Shown here piece after piece: positions 1 to 7,866 of a stretch of 17,131 nucleotides of DNA. Made by a program: the position numbers and the translations under genes. This stretch comes from Euperipatoides rowelli (lineage: Eukaryota > Onychophora > Udeonychophora > Euonychophora > Peripatopsidae). Numbering within the stretch: position 1 is the first letter of the stretch; the number at the start of each line of letters is the position of its first letter. The stretch lies in the NCBI GenBank assembly GCA_003024985.2, contig PXIH01S0001616.1; one strand, given 5' to 3'. A model generated the notes under the pieces. That model searched no databases. It had not been told where the DNA came from and worked only from the letters and a program-made list of their open reading frames with translations.

Positions 1-560
1 AATTGGTGATGGTGATTCCATCATTGATTTAATAACTTATTAAATAAAAATAGACAAATAATTTATAATTTAATTGATATGCCCCCCCCCCCTCCTTGCC
101 AGTAGTGATCATGTGATCATCAGTTTTGACTATTATATAGAAACTAAAACAGTGAAGATATTATATCTCAGCTTGATTATACTAATGCAGATTATAATGT
201 GATTCTTAAAAAACTTAATAATATAAACTTAGATACTATTTTTATAGATAATTTGATTTTTGAAAATGATTATGAATAAAATTAATAGGATTCTGGTGGA
301 TAATATTCCGATAAGGACATATTCTTTTAAAAACTGTGATAATAAAAATAGATTAAAAAAATGGATTAATAATGATATTATAGAATTGAAAAAACAAAGA
401 AGAATAGATTATATAGAATTTATAAAAAAAAAGATGTATCATCCCTTACGAATTATAAAACTTGTAGAAATAAACTACATAACATTATAAGAAATAATAG
501 AATTAAATTTGAAGCTGATATTTTGGATCAATCACAAAATAATGTAAATATTTTATGAAG
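1..560 (+). pseudogene. CR1/L2-like LINE ORF2 fragment: end of endonuclease domain and EN-RT linker
   Basis: This is a broken middle part of a non-LTR retrotransposon ORF2. The first bases encode IGDGDSIIDLI, the segment that follows the GDFN motif in LINE apurinic-type endonucleases. After a C-rich tract, position 98 onward reads ASSDHVIISFDYYIET, which contains the SDH motif carrying the endonuclease's catalytic His. Positions 183-545 then read through frameshifts as a basic linker: a segment ending ENDYE, then NKINRILVDNIPIRTYSFKN, KKWINNDIIELKKQRR and CRNKLHNIIRNNRIKFEAD. This resembles the W/K/R-rich linker before the reverse transcriptase of CR1-like elements. Several stops and frame changes show that it is dead. 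The first 34 bases are identical to 14984-15017, where another copy stops. Assignment to the CR1/L2 group is by motif memory only. Confidence 0.75.
82..92. repeat. Poly-C tract
   Basis: Eleven consecutive C bases interrupt the LINE endonuclease reading just before its SDH motif. Similar C or G runs occur near 1228, 2061, 5138, 9885, 15919 and 16014, which is unusual in such AT-rich DNA. Lengths may be unreliable if sequencing slipped. Confidence 0.8.
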
Positions 561-626
561 AATACACACATCAGGTTGCTGTATAAAATTTAGTTGAAAA
601 AAGATGGACGCATAGACAGCAAGCAC

Positions 627-668
627 TTATAAAAAGTATGAAATTTATTAAAAAACAACACAATCCAA
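627..668 (+). repeat. Left arm of the 42-bp inverted repeat
   Basis: This arm is identical to the reverse complement of 2467-2508. Matching ends abruptly at the N at 669 on the inner side and at the bases before TTATAAAA on the outer side. Confidence 0.9.
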
Positions 669-669
669 N

Positions 670-1058
670 CAGACATTTTTTCACACTTTGGGAAATTTTG
701 TTAGATTATAGTATTAGTTTCTAAATTACACAATCTATATTTTTATTCAGTTTAAATCATTTTTTGTTGAAATATTGCAGGATTTGTGTGAAATTTTAAT
801 ATTTACAAAGCTGGAGACCGTATATAGAGCTCAGTGCTGGAGACAAGTCAAACTATTACAGAAAAGTCTATAATAAACAAATATTGAATATTACTAAACA
901 AAACAACAAATGAAATTTATTTTAAAAAATCAAAACTTATTTTAAACAGAAATGTTTTTTTTTAACTTAAGAAAAAAAAAACAGTGATACATATAAATCT
1001 TCTTAATCATAAATTACAAATAGTCGTATTCTTACCAATATATCATACATAACTGTCG
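670..1058. other. Non-coding AT-rich stretch
   Basis: No gene is recognisable here. The stretch holds A- and T-runs and two short copies of GCTGGAGAC, near 811 and 834, on either side of a GAGCTC site. Stops are frequent in all frames. Confidence 0.6.
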
Positions 1059-1195
1059 GGTTATTCAATAGTATTTGTATTAGTACCTATTATTCTAACA
1101 TAATACTAATACTAATACTATTGAATAGCCAACGTTTGTATTTACATAACGTTTGGACACTCACATTGATTAGTAAGAATCCTATATTTGAATTG
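1015..1195. repeat. Foldback (long imperfect inverted repeat)
   Basis: The core arms are 1059-1085 (GGTTATTCAATAGTATTTGT...) and 1101-1130 (ending CTATTGAATAGCC), which pair almost completely around a short AT spacer. Similarity continues outward more loosely: CAAATAGTCGTATTCTTAC on the left matches the reverse complement of GTAAGAATCCTATATTTG on the right. This is the structure expected of a foldback or MITE element, or of DNA able to extrude a cruciform. Confidence 0.7.
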
Positions 1196-1202
1196 ATGCA
1201 CT

Positions 1203-1249
1203 CAGAGAGGGTGGGTGACAACAGTCACCCCCCCCCCCCAATCTCTCTG
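1203..1249. repeat. Two-stage hairpin around a C tract
   Basis: An inner perfect stem GGGTGAC/GTCACCC (1213-1219 and 1224-1230, 4-nt loop) sits inside an outer stem CAGAGAG/CTCTCTG (1203-1209 and 1243-1249). A poly-C run occupies the 3' side between the stems. Confidence 0.75.
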
Positions 1250-1259
1250 ACTGTAAAAT

Positions 1260-1290
1260 ATGGAAGCATATTCACGGAATATGCTTCCAT
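1260..1290. repeat. Perfect 14-bp hairpin with 3-nt loop
   Basis: ATGGAAGCATATTC (1260-1273) pairs perfectly with GAATATGCTTCCAT (1277-1290) around ACG. The arm is flanked by a second TATTCACGGAAT, and by GTAAAAT before and ATTTTAC after, so a larger nested palindrome of about 54 bp (1253-1306) is possible. Confidence 0.85.
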
Positions 1291-1379
1291 ATTCACGGAA
1301 TTTTACAATAAAAATACACAAAACTTTCTGGACAAAATCTTATGCTTTGCCTAGAGCCCTACAAAGGCTTAATCCGTCC

Positions 1380-1452
1380 TGTCTGTAGCAGGATTCGAAT
1401 CTGCGATGTCTTTGTTTATATGTAGCTTTCTTGCCAACTACACCACCAAGGC
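1380..1452 (-). repeat. tRNA-derived SINE head (tRNA-like, not a functional tRNA)
   Basis: On the minus strand, RNA polymerase III promoter boxes are in tRNA positions. The A box TGGTGTAGTTGGC lies at 1445-1433 and the B box GATTCGAATCC lies at 1401-1391, 44 bases apart as in a normal tRNA. Seven bases (GCCTTGG) precede position 8. The T arm pairs only partly, and the 3' side does not pair with the acceptor 5' strand, so I read it as a decayed SINE head rather than a tRNA gene. Confidence 0.6.
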
Positions 1453-2466
1453 ATTGACACTGTATTTATGTTTAATATTTAGAAACAATCTTTTGATCTT
1501 CAGCTTGTCATTCAAGTACGTTAAATCTAATGACCTTCTTAATAGAAAAATAAACTTATAAAATCAAAAGTTAGATAGATAGATACAACATCATATAAAT
1601 AAACTAATTTGATAATAATTAGGGGGTGTTGAAATTTTAAATAAATTTGCTTCACCTTTATGTATTTACAAGATTTTCTTTTCCTTCTAGCTTTTGAACA
1701 CATTCTTTTTTTTCCTCATCCTTTTTTTTTTAATAAAATATCTCACCATCAAAAACCAGGTATTGTGCAGGTAATTAATTAATGCTATTGTTGCATATTA
1801 AAAATCTAATTTCACCTGCTGCAGTAACCATACAAGGCTGATTAAGTTTTACAATTACCACCTGTGGCAGCACCTTCCATTCCACAAATCAATTAATAAA
1901 ATGAATTAGCAGCCAAAAGCAACCTTAAGAAAATATTTTTAAAAACAGAGAGTGATCAGAGAGAGACGGGCGGGCGGAATGAAAGAAAGCATTTTACTTG
2001 TGTGCTTGGATACATAAAATCAATATCATATAAGATTATGGAAAAGCGGCCTTAGAATCTCCCCCCCCCCCACACTCCTTTCAATTCGCATTTTGTCTAG
2101 TAATGGAGGTTTTAGCAGGGAATCAATTGCAGAGTTGGGCTAAAAACATCCATTTTGCCATTTTGATGAAAGTTCAGCCAAGCGAATAATATTTTCTCAA
2201 CTAAATTTAGGGATGGTTATCTTAAGCTTGGTCTGTGACTGGTTAATTATTCATTCGTTGCATATTCATTAGTAGAGAGTTATAGGGATTTATCACACTA
2301 TTAAAATGTACATCTGCTGAGATGCATTAGCATAACGTCCTAAGTGACAAGTTTCAAACAAAAGCTTCAATTAAAATAAAACTAGAATAAACTTATTATC
2401 TACAATATACAGTATANGTTTACCTGTGAAAGTCAATATTGTCTTGACATGTATATTTTTTCATCG
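1453..2466. other. Non-coding interior of the inverted-repeat block
   Basis: No coding region is recognisable. It contains a short TAGA microsatellite near 1575, T-rich tracts around 1670-1740, a GGGCGGGCGG-like spot near 1968 and a poly-C run near 2061. The part from about 2090 to 2400 has more balanced composition and few simple repeats, but has stops in all frames. Confidence 0.5.
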
Positions 2467-2508
2467 TTGGATTGTGTTGTTTTTTAATAAATTTCATACT
2501 TTTTATAA
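2467..2508 (-). repeat. Right arm of the 42-bp inverted repeat
   Basis: This arm is the perfect reverse complement of 627-668. LINE-like coding sequence begins within about 30 bases downstream. Confidence 0.9.
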
Positions 2509-2511
2509 ATA

Positions 2512-4572
2512 TTTTATATAAATACTTAAGAGATAGTAATCCTTCTCAATATTTTATGATTATAAAAACAGAGGAGGAATTGGTTTACAATGATGAAAAA
2601 GATATAGCAGAGGTAATGGCAAAATATTATTCAAGATATAATGACTTAAATAGTAAAACCTGTAATACTCTCCATGGTTCAGACTTTCCCCAAATTTAAA
2701 TTGATGAGATAAAAAACATTATTGAGCAATTGAAAAATACTAAAACAGTTATTGANGATCTCATTTCTAATTTTATCATAAAAAAATTGGGGACTTCCTT
2801 TTTAGACTTCTTTTGAAGATTGTGAATTATTCTCTTTCATTGGGCGAGGTTCTTAAACCATGGAAATTAGGTTTGATCAAGCCTATATACAAGGGTGGTC
2901 TGAAAACTAATTTAAAAAATTATCGTCCAATAACTCTGACTTCAGCTGTGTCAAAGGTCGCAGAGAGAGTGTTTTTAAACAGATGTCAATGTCATCTTTA
3001 TGATAACAATTATTATCACCCAATTAATTTGGGTTTAGAAAAGATTATTCAGTTAATACATGTTTACTATATACTACAAATTATATTACAAATAATATGG
3101 AAATGGGTTTGACTAAAGATGTTATTTATTTTGATCTCTCCACGGCCTTTGATACTGTTGATCATGCCACCTTTATTGAAAAATTAATATTTCTTAATTT
3201 TCCTGAACACTTAATAAATTGGGCAATTGACTTCTTACANTTTTAGTTTGGCAACTAATCAATAACTTGTGAAATTGAATATAGGCATATTCTTTCTAAA
3301 ACAATTAATTATGATATTGTGATATTACATATAATCTGGTGCTCCAAAAAAAAAAAAAAAAAGTCTTCCAATAATCATATCTATTTGTGTGTGTGTGAGA
3401 GAGCTGGTGGTGCGCAACTTATATGTAGTTGGAAAAGTGGTCCTCACATGTAAAAAGGTTGGGAGCCGCTGGTCTAGAGAATTGATATATGCGGATGATG
3501 TTAAGTTAGACCGAAAGATTTCATCCATCGCATACATCGAAGATGTGCAGCTGGATCTTGACATAATAGATAGATGGGCAGATATAATGCTTTTAAGATC
3601 AATTACGATAAGTCTGTTCACATGTTTATAGGAAAAAAAACAATTAGAGCTGTAGGAGATAACTATTCCCTGAACATTGGTCACAAAAAACTAAAAAAGG
3701 TGACATCTTACAAGGATCTTGGGATTTGGATCGACGACTGTCTTTCTTTTCGTGAACACATTTGTTATACTAGGAAAAAGATGAATATGAGATTTGGCAT
3801 GCTTAAAAGATCGTTTTCTAGACTTACATCAAATTTATTTAAAACATATCTTATATATATTCAACCATTTGTTGATTACTGTTCATCAGCTGTTGTTCTT
3901 CAATGGAAAAGGGAAAGAGATTTACTTGATAATACTTTTAGAAAAATGACTAAGGCAGTTTATGGACTGAAAAACAGGAGTTATGCGCAGAGACTTGAAA
4001 TTCTAAAAATATTTACACCAACAAAAAGGATATTATATAATGATCTTGTTTTTATGTGTAATCATCTGAAGAAATATGGATTCACTGGTATATACACAAC
4101 ATCTAAAGTAGCAACTACAAGAGGAAATGGCTTAAAGATATAGAAAATTTTTTTTGGTCTAACATAAAAAAAAACATTCTATTGAGATTAGAACAGTTAG
4201 TTAATCTTTGGAACAGCTTGCCTACTGAAGTTGTACTGTCTAGATATGAGCTATCGTTTAAAAAGAGTCTAACAAGACATTTAAAAATAACCATATATTT
4301 AAAAATTGTAATTAGTTTGATTGTGTAAAAGATATGTTCTTTTGATGTTTAATTTTATTTTTGTTTGATAATACAACCTTAGTTGTATACTCTCCAGCAG
4401 ATAATTATAGGTAGATAGTAAGTTGTTAATATTGAAAGTAGAAAAAGAGTGTAGAGAGAAAATAATATATGATTGTATATGTTCAATTGATTTCACTGTT
4501 ATTTTTATATCCTAATTGTATTGTTTAAAAGCATAAATTTTGCCTAAATAAACTTAATCTTAATCTTAATAG
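2512..4572 (+). pseudogene. CR1/L2-like LINE, reverse transcriptase to 3' end (degenerate)
   Basis: This is a non-LTR retrotransposon ORF2 remnant. Around 2525-2695 it reads as the pre-RT segment (EKDIAEVMAKYYSRYN). At 2813-2995 it has the fingers region with WKLGLIKPIYKGG and NYRPITLTSAVSKVAER. At 3118-3174 it has palm motif A, FDLSTAFDTVDH, with the catalytic Asp. A degraded SGAP (usually SGVPQGS) lies near 3332, then comes a foreign insertion, then YADD at 3488-3499. After a frameshift near 3580 the thumb reads FKINYDKSVHMF, KDLGIWIDDCLSFREHI and YGLKNRSYAQRLEIL. The C-terminal NLWNSLPTEVV is near 4205. There is no RNase H domain after it, as in CR1/L2 elements. Frameshifts and stops make it inactive. 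Confidence 0.85.
3341..3479. mobile_element. Poly-A and hAT-type 3' end inserted in the LINE RT
   Basis: The LINE reading stops after SGAP at an 18-A run and resumes at LIYADD near 3485. The segment between ends with TAAAAAGGTTGGGAGCCGCTG at 3451-3471, which on the other strand begins CAGCGGCTCCCAACCTTTTT, the classic form of a hAT non-autonomous terminus. The next eight bases, GTCTAGAG (3472-3479), fit a hAT target duplication, but no matching left copy or left terminus is present. The insert is therefore truncated or was accompanied by a deletion of LINE sequence. Confidence 0.55.
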
Positions 4573-4594
4573 TTTTTAATCTTAATAGTTTCAT
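4300..4594 (+). repeat. LINE 3' UTR and CTTAAT-repeat tail
   Basis: After the last ORF2-like residues, the sequence is AT-rich and ends in CTTAATCTTAATCTTAATAG (4553-4572), followed by another TTTTTAATCTTAATAG. CR1/L2-type LINEs end in short tandem repeats rather than poly-A, so this fits the 3' tail of the preceding LINE and fixes its orientation. Confidence 0.7.
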
Positions 4595-4905
4595 GTTTTG
4601 AAAAACAAAGCTATTTTTAACTGTATATATTGAATGTAGAAGCAAGACATAAATAATTTATTAAACATATCTTTTTTTTCTCAATTAACTGTAGGCCTAA
4701 AGAATAAATATCATTATTAGATATTAGAATTCCTTATGATTATATAATAACATCCAAGTCATGATAGTAAGGACAATGGAAAAGAAGATGCTGAATTTCT
4801 TCTTGTTTGTTGCAGAAGTTACTACTAATATCTATCACAAGGTTTTACTAAATAAGAATCACATTTCAACAGAGTCAGGCCTGGTTAGGTTGTTAGAAAT
4901 TTCTT
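4595..4905. other. Non-coding stretch
   Basis: I see no gene, RNA or clear repeat here. It is AT-rich. The word CAGGCCTGG near 4878 could be a decayed DNA-transposon end, but nothing confirms that. Confidence 0.5.
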
Positions 4906-4906
4906 T

Positions 4907-4989
4907 GGGTTTTTTTGAAAACCCAATCAGTTTTCAAAAAACCCGACTAGGCATGACAATCGTGTCGGGCTTTTCAGGTATTGTACCTG
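4907..4989. repeat. Cluster of three adjacent hairpins
   Basis: Three hairpins follow one another. GGGTTTTTTTGAAAAC (4909-4924) pairs with GTTTTCAAAAAACCC (about 4930-4944), with one base bulged. CCCGAC (from about 4942) pairs with GTCGGG near 4964. CAGGTA-TTG-TACCTG (4975-4989) is perfect. The cluster ends about 55 bases before the inverted-repeat unit at 5046 and may belong to the same palindromic transposon remnant. Confidence 0.65.
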
Positions 4990-5189
4990 ACAATTTTGGA
5001 TAGTTTTTAGGTAACCGTGCAAGACTCTGCATTACAATAAACAATTTACTAACCTTGCATTCTGGGTAGAGTCGCCATTTTTTTATTTTGTATACTGTAT
5101 ATAAAAGTTTTTGTTCAATAAATTTTTTTTTTTTTTTGGGGGGGGGGGGGGGGGGCAGGGGAATCAGATTCCCCAACACAGTATTGGGT

Positions 5190-5234
5190 GATCTTGAAGG
5201 ATGAAAGGTTTAAAATCCTTCATCCTTCAAGATC
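5190..5234. repeat. 18-bp hairpin
   Basis: The left arm 5190-5208 (GATCTTGAAGGATGAAAGG) pairs with 5217-5234 (CCTTCATCCTTCAAGATC) with one unpaired base, around an AT-rich 8-nt loop. It lies between the arms of the MITE-like unit. Confidence 0.85.
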
Positions 5235-5334
5235 CCTTAAATATCATTTAATTTCCACATTTTTATAGTAGTTTGTGATCTTCTGCATTTACTTTTAGTG
5301 GCAAAAATCAATAAAAATGTGTTTTCAGTAAAAG

Positions 5335-5432
5335 TCTGTTCCAGAAACCCTAGAAATGAACCCTTCATCAATCCAACCAAAAAAAAAACACATAACAAAA
5401 TTATTTGTTCCAGAAACACTAGAAATGAACAA
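5335..5432. repeat. Direct repeat pair, ~70-bp spacing
   Basis: TGTTCCAGAAACCCTAGAAA (near 5336) recurs as TTGTTCCAGAAACACTAGAA (near 5405), both followed by ATGAAC. The copies are about 24 bp long with one mismatch. Confidence 0.8.
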
Positions 5433-5548
5433 TTCACACCCACCTCACCCCAATAAAATATATAATTTATTTGAAAAAAACTTGTATATACACTATACAA
5501 AATAAAGAAAAATGGCGATTTACCCAGAATGCAAGGTTACTAATAATA

Positions 5549-5692
5549 TCTCCCTCGAGAACAGAACTTATTAACGAGGTTTTTTTGACTGTTACGAGAT
5601 TTAAAGATGTCTTAACAGAACATAAATCCGAACTTATACGAGCTCATTTTCTTCAAAATGAAGAAAATGTAATGAAAACGAAGTGTATCTAG
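5549..5692 (+). CDS. Short open segment of unknown nature (possible terminal exon or relic)
   Basis: Just outside the MITE-like arm, one frame stays open to a TAG at 5690-5692. It encodes SRTELINEVFLTVTRFKDVL followed by TEHKSELIRAHFLQNEENVM and a short tail. The peptide has the mixed, amphipathic-helix look of real protein rather than the K/N/I-rich translations typical of this DNA. I do not recognise it. No clear splice acceptor or initiator decides a start; the frame continues upstream into the inverted-repeat arm. A perfect 10-bp hairpin (CATTTTCTTC/GAAGAAAATG, 5645-5669) lies in its 3' part. It could be a chance frame. Confidence 0.25.
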   Translation, partial: SPSRTELINEVFLTVTRFKDVLTEHKSELIRAHFLQNEENVMKTKCI

Positions 5693-6663
5693 GATGAAAA
5701 ATGAAAATTATAACCGGAAATAAACCTTTTTGTTAAGTAAAATTTAGAAAGTTGTTCTTATATTTTTGCTAATAAAAGTGATATGTCCCCCGTCTAACAT
5801 TTAACATTTCCGTAAATAACAGCTATCATGTCACAATATTTATTTTATTAAATTTGAGCAATTTCGATAAAATGTTTTAGTAAAACAAAACTGTCATTTG
5901 ATTACATATTTTAATAAATATAACATCATTTAAATTGTTTTATAAAATGTAAAGCAGTTTCATTTCATTAAATGTTTGTTAAGCTTTCACCTGGGGTGCG
6001 CTGGTGCATTGCACACGACATGCTCATTTTTAGTTTAAATTCATTTATTTATGTATTTATATTCGCTTCACATGTATTTCTTCATTGGACCTTTTTTTAA
6101 AAAAACTAATTGATTGTTCAATAATGTCTAGTGTAATTTAGTTTAGATTTTGAAATCTGAAGCACTTGGTGACCGGTCGTGTAAGTAAATTTGAGTTTTA
6201 GTTATAGCTAATATTATTTAATTCCGGTGGTCAAAATTAAACTCTGATAATTTTACTTACAAATATAGAATGTATTTGATTTATATATACAAGAGTAATT
6301 AATGCCAAATATTTATTTTGTACATACCAATTTCACCTTATTATAAGCTGATGTCTGTTGCTGGGTGCTGCCAGGTAACTCTATGCTCTGCACCTGATAT
6401 TTTGTTAAGTTACATTGTCTACTTACCTAGTAGGTGTAGTTTGAGTTGACATGCCATTAACTGATTATTTTATTCCAATCCTGCGGAGTTTGTGGTTCTT
6501 CCCTACTCTCTACCGTTACTGGTTAAGTGCACCAATGTATAAGGCAATGTTCTGTTTATATATTTTAATTATTATTTATTTATATATTTGAACTCCCTTT
6601 AAATTTGGGATTTTTAATTGAAAAACTAATCAACAAATATACTTATCAAATACAAATACAAAT
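5693..6663. other. Non-coding stretch with weak inverted repeats
   Basis: No coding region is supported. An inverted repeat joins GTAAGTAAATTTGAGTTTTA (6180-6200) with the reverse complement of TTAAACTCTGATAATTTTAC (about 6237-6260). GTGCATTGCAC near 6005 is a small palindrome. Several GTAAGT-like words occur, near 6181 on plus and near 6430 on minus, but the sequence beside them has stops in nearly all frames. The stretch ends in CAAATA repeats at 6645-6670. Confidence 0.5.
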
Positions 6664-6718
6664 ACAAATATGTCGGACAACAACAGACTATAGTCCAGCG
6701 AGGTTGTCCCTAGTCCTA
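6664..6718. repeat. Structured hairpin module, copy 1
   Basis: This 55-bp segment recurs almost unchanged at 11433-11487. The outer stem GGACAAC/GTTGTCC (6675-6681 and 6703-6709) encloses an inner palindrome GACTATAGTC. Two mismatches are seen against copy 2 (GTCGG versus GCCGG, and CTAGT versus CTGGT). The module is followed by a T-run and an N at 6741. Confidence 0.85.
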
Positions 6719-6741
6719 ATCTATTTTTTTTTTTTAATATN

Positions 6742-7160
6742 TGCAACATATATTTTATATAAAAAGGATTCTGATGCAATTGCAAAACAATTTAGACGTT
6801 TTACTAAGTTAATTTATGGTCTTGAAAATAAAAATTATAGTAATAGATTATTATTGAAAGATGTAATGTTATTTCATGTTAGACTGATCAGAGGTGATGT
6901 TATTTTTTTATTTAAAGAAATAGTTATTAAGGAGAACATGGATGAATCGTTTGTTGTTAATGTTAGATCGGTCAAGAGGCCATTCTTATAAAATATTTAT
7001 TGAAAATAGAAAAACAAAAACGGGAGAAAAAAACAATATTTTTTAGAAATATAAATATTTGGAACTTTTTGCCCACTAATATTATTACTGATAAATCCTT
7101 TCATAAATTTAAGTTCTATTTGGATAATTTTTTGTTGATTTCATTTAATTTTTGTTTATA
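6742..7160 (+). pseudogene. LINE ORF2 C-terminal fragment (second CR1/L2-like subfamily)
   Basis: Directly after the N at 6741 the sequence reads YKKDSDAIAKQFRRFTKLIY then GLENKNYSNRL, homologous to RKMTKAVYGLKNRSYAQRL in the LINE at 2512-4572 but clearly divergent. The frame stops at 6990. Past that stop it continues as FFRNINIWNFLPTNIITDKS and FHKFKFYLDNF (about 7041-7130), the usual C-terminal WNxLPxxVV-like region of CR1-type reverse transcriptases. It is 5'-truncated and carries a stop. Its 3' end abuts the motif array at 7166. Confidence 0.75.
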
Positions 7161-7165
7161 ATCTA

Positions 7166-7860
7166 GAAGTGCCATGATCTTGAAAATTATTAGACAAACT
7201 CAGGAATTTATTTTAAGTCGATCAAAATTGAGAGTGACATCATGTGATAAAATTTTTTTTTGGCCGAATTCGGAAGTGATGTCATAACTCAAAAACCGAA
7301 AGTGCCACCATCTTGAAATTGTATCTGGAATTCCAAATAACAGAGATGCATACAAAATCAGAAATTCAGCCATTTTGAATTATAGGAGCCAGAGTGATAT
7401 TATCATATCATATAAACAACTAAAACTTTAAATAACAGGAACAGGAAGTCAGCCATTTTAAACCGTAAGGCCTTGTCTTTTGGTTTCACCGCTTATAGTG
7501 CATGATATAGTTTCACCTGTGTGTTTGAATCATGAGAGTCAAAGAGGTTCCATGATTTTAAAAGGCAAAAATATTGGAGAAGTGGTCTTTGACTGGAAGT
7601 GATGTCATAAACCAGAAATGTAAATTTAAAAACCCTCTATACTTTTAAGAAACAGGCAGTCAACCATGTTGGATTTTCTGGAAGAAAGTGGCCTATTATG
7701 CTGGACTATAAGTGTCCTTTGACCTAGAAATACAGGATGTGATATCAAGTAATGTCATATGCCCATATATAGATATTAAAAAACCTCATACCTTAAACTT
7801 AGGAAAAGGAAGTGACCTATTAGCATGACAGGAAGTGAAAAAAAACTGATACTGGAAGTG
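7166..7860. repeat. Degenerate array of GGAAGTGATGTCA-like and CCAT(C/T)TTG motifs
   Basis: Recurring words include CGGAAGTGATGTCATAAC (7271) and CTGGAAGTGATGTCATAAAC (7593); CAGGAAGTCAGCCATTTTAA (7442); AGCCATTTTGAA (7368); GTGCCACCATCTTGAAAT (7302); GTGCCATGATCTTGAAAA (7170); AGGCAGTCAACCATGTTGG (7653); and AGGAAGTGA near 7804, 7830 and 7852. They look like decayed copies of a small CpG-bearing unit combining an ETS-like GGAAGTG, a CRE-like TGACGTCA (C to T decayed) and a YY1-like CCATnTTG. No reading frame is involved. It may be a minisatellite or the interior of a DNA transposon. Confidence 0.55.
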
Positions 7861-7866
7861 AGCCTT

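Larger units (their letters stand above)
627..2508. mobile_element. Putative non-autonomous DNA element with 42-bp perfect terminal inverted repeats
   Basis: Bases 627-668 are the exact reverse complement of 2467-2508 (42 of 42, starting TTATAAAAAGTATG and ending CACAATCCAA). LINE ORF2 linker sequence lies to the left and LINE reverse-transcriptase sequence to the right, as if this 1.9-kb block had been inserted into one LINE copy. The interior encodes no transposase that I can see; it holds foldback hairpins at 1059-1290, a tRNA-like SINE piece and AT-rich filler. No obvious target-site duplication flanks the repeats. An N at 669 lies directly inside the left repeat and another at 2417 lies near the right one, so an inverted assembly overlap is the main alternative. 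Confidence 0.45.
5046..5543. mobile_element. MITE-like unit with ~80-bp imperfect terminal inverted repeats
   Basis: Bases 5046-5128 read, on the other strand, as nearly the same sequence as 5464-5543. Shared blocks include AATGGCGA, TACCCAGAATGCAAGGTTA and ACAAAATAAA preceded by a TATATAC-like run. The roughly 500-bp unit has no transposase. Inside are a G-tract of about 18 bases, the hairpin GGGGAAT/ATTCCCC (5158-5174), the hairpin GATCTTGAAGGATGAA.../...TTCATCCTTCAAGATC (5190-5234) and a direct repeat of GTTCCAGAAAC(A/C)CTAGAAATGAAC near 5337 and 5407. Each arm carries ATGGCG reading outward toward its own edge, so promoter or exon capture is an alternative (see findings). Confidence 0.6.

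Noticed and set aside
260-490. Separate small gene encoding a Lys/Asn-rich 76-residue protein
   Set aside because: It aligns in sense and position with the LINE ORF2 linker, whose frame continues on both sides after frameshifts.
1121-1354. Open frame of 77 codons across the hairpins
   Set aside because: It runs through palindromes and a poly-C tract and shows no protein pattern.
1380-1452. Functional tRNA gene on the minus strand
   Set aside because: The A and B boxes are good but the acceptor stem does not pair and the T arm is imperfect; a SINE head is more likely.
1860-1895. Minus-strand ATGGAAGGTGCTGCCACAG followed by GTGGTAA as a first exon
   Set aside because: Only six codons and a weak donor; chance cannot be excluded.
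3325-3684. Long minus-strand frame of 119 codons
   Set aside because: It is the antisense of the LINE reverse transcriptase (YADD region) and the poly-A run.
4934-5179. Minus-strand frame with poly-Pro and poly-Lys
   Set aside because: Pro and Lys come from the G and T homopolymers; the rest is the inverted-repeat arm.
6430-6475. Possible minus-strand mini-exon ending at ACTAG then GTAAGT
   Set aside because: The donor is good, but upstream sequence has stops close by in most frames and the segment (about 34 nt) is too short to judge.
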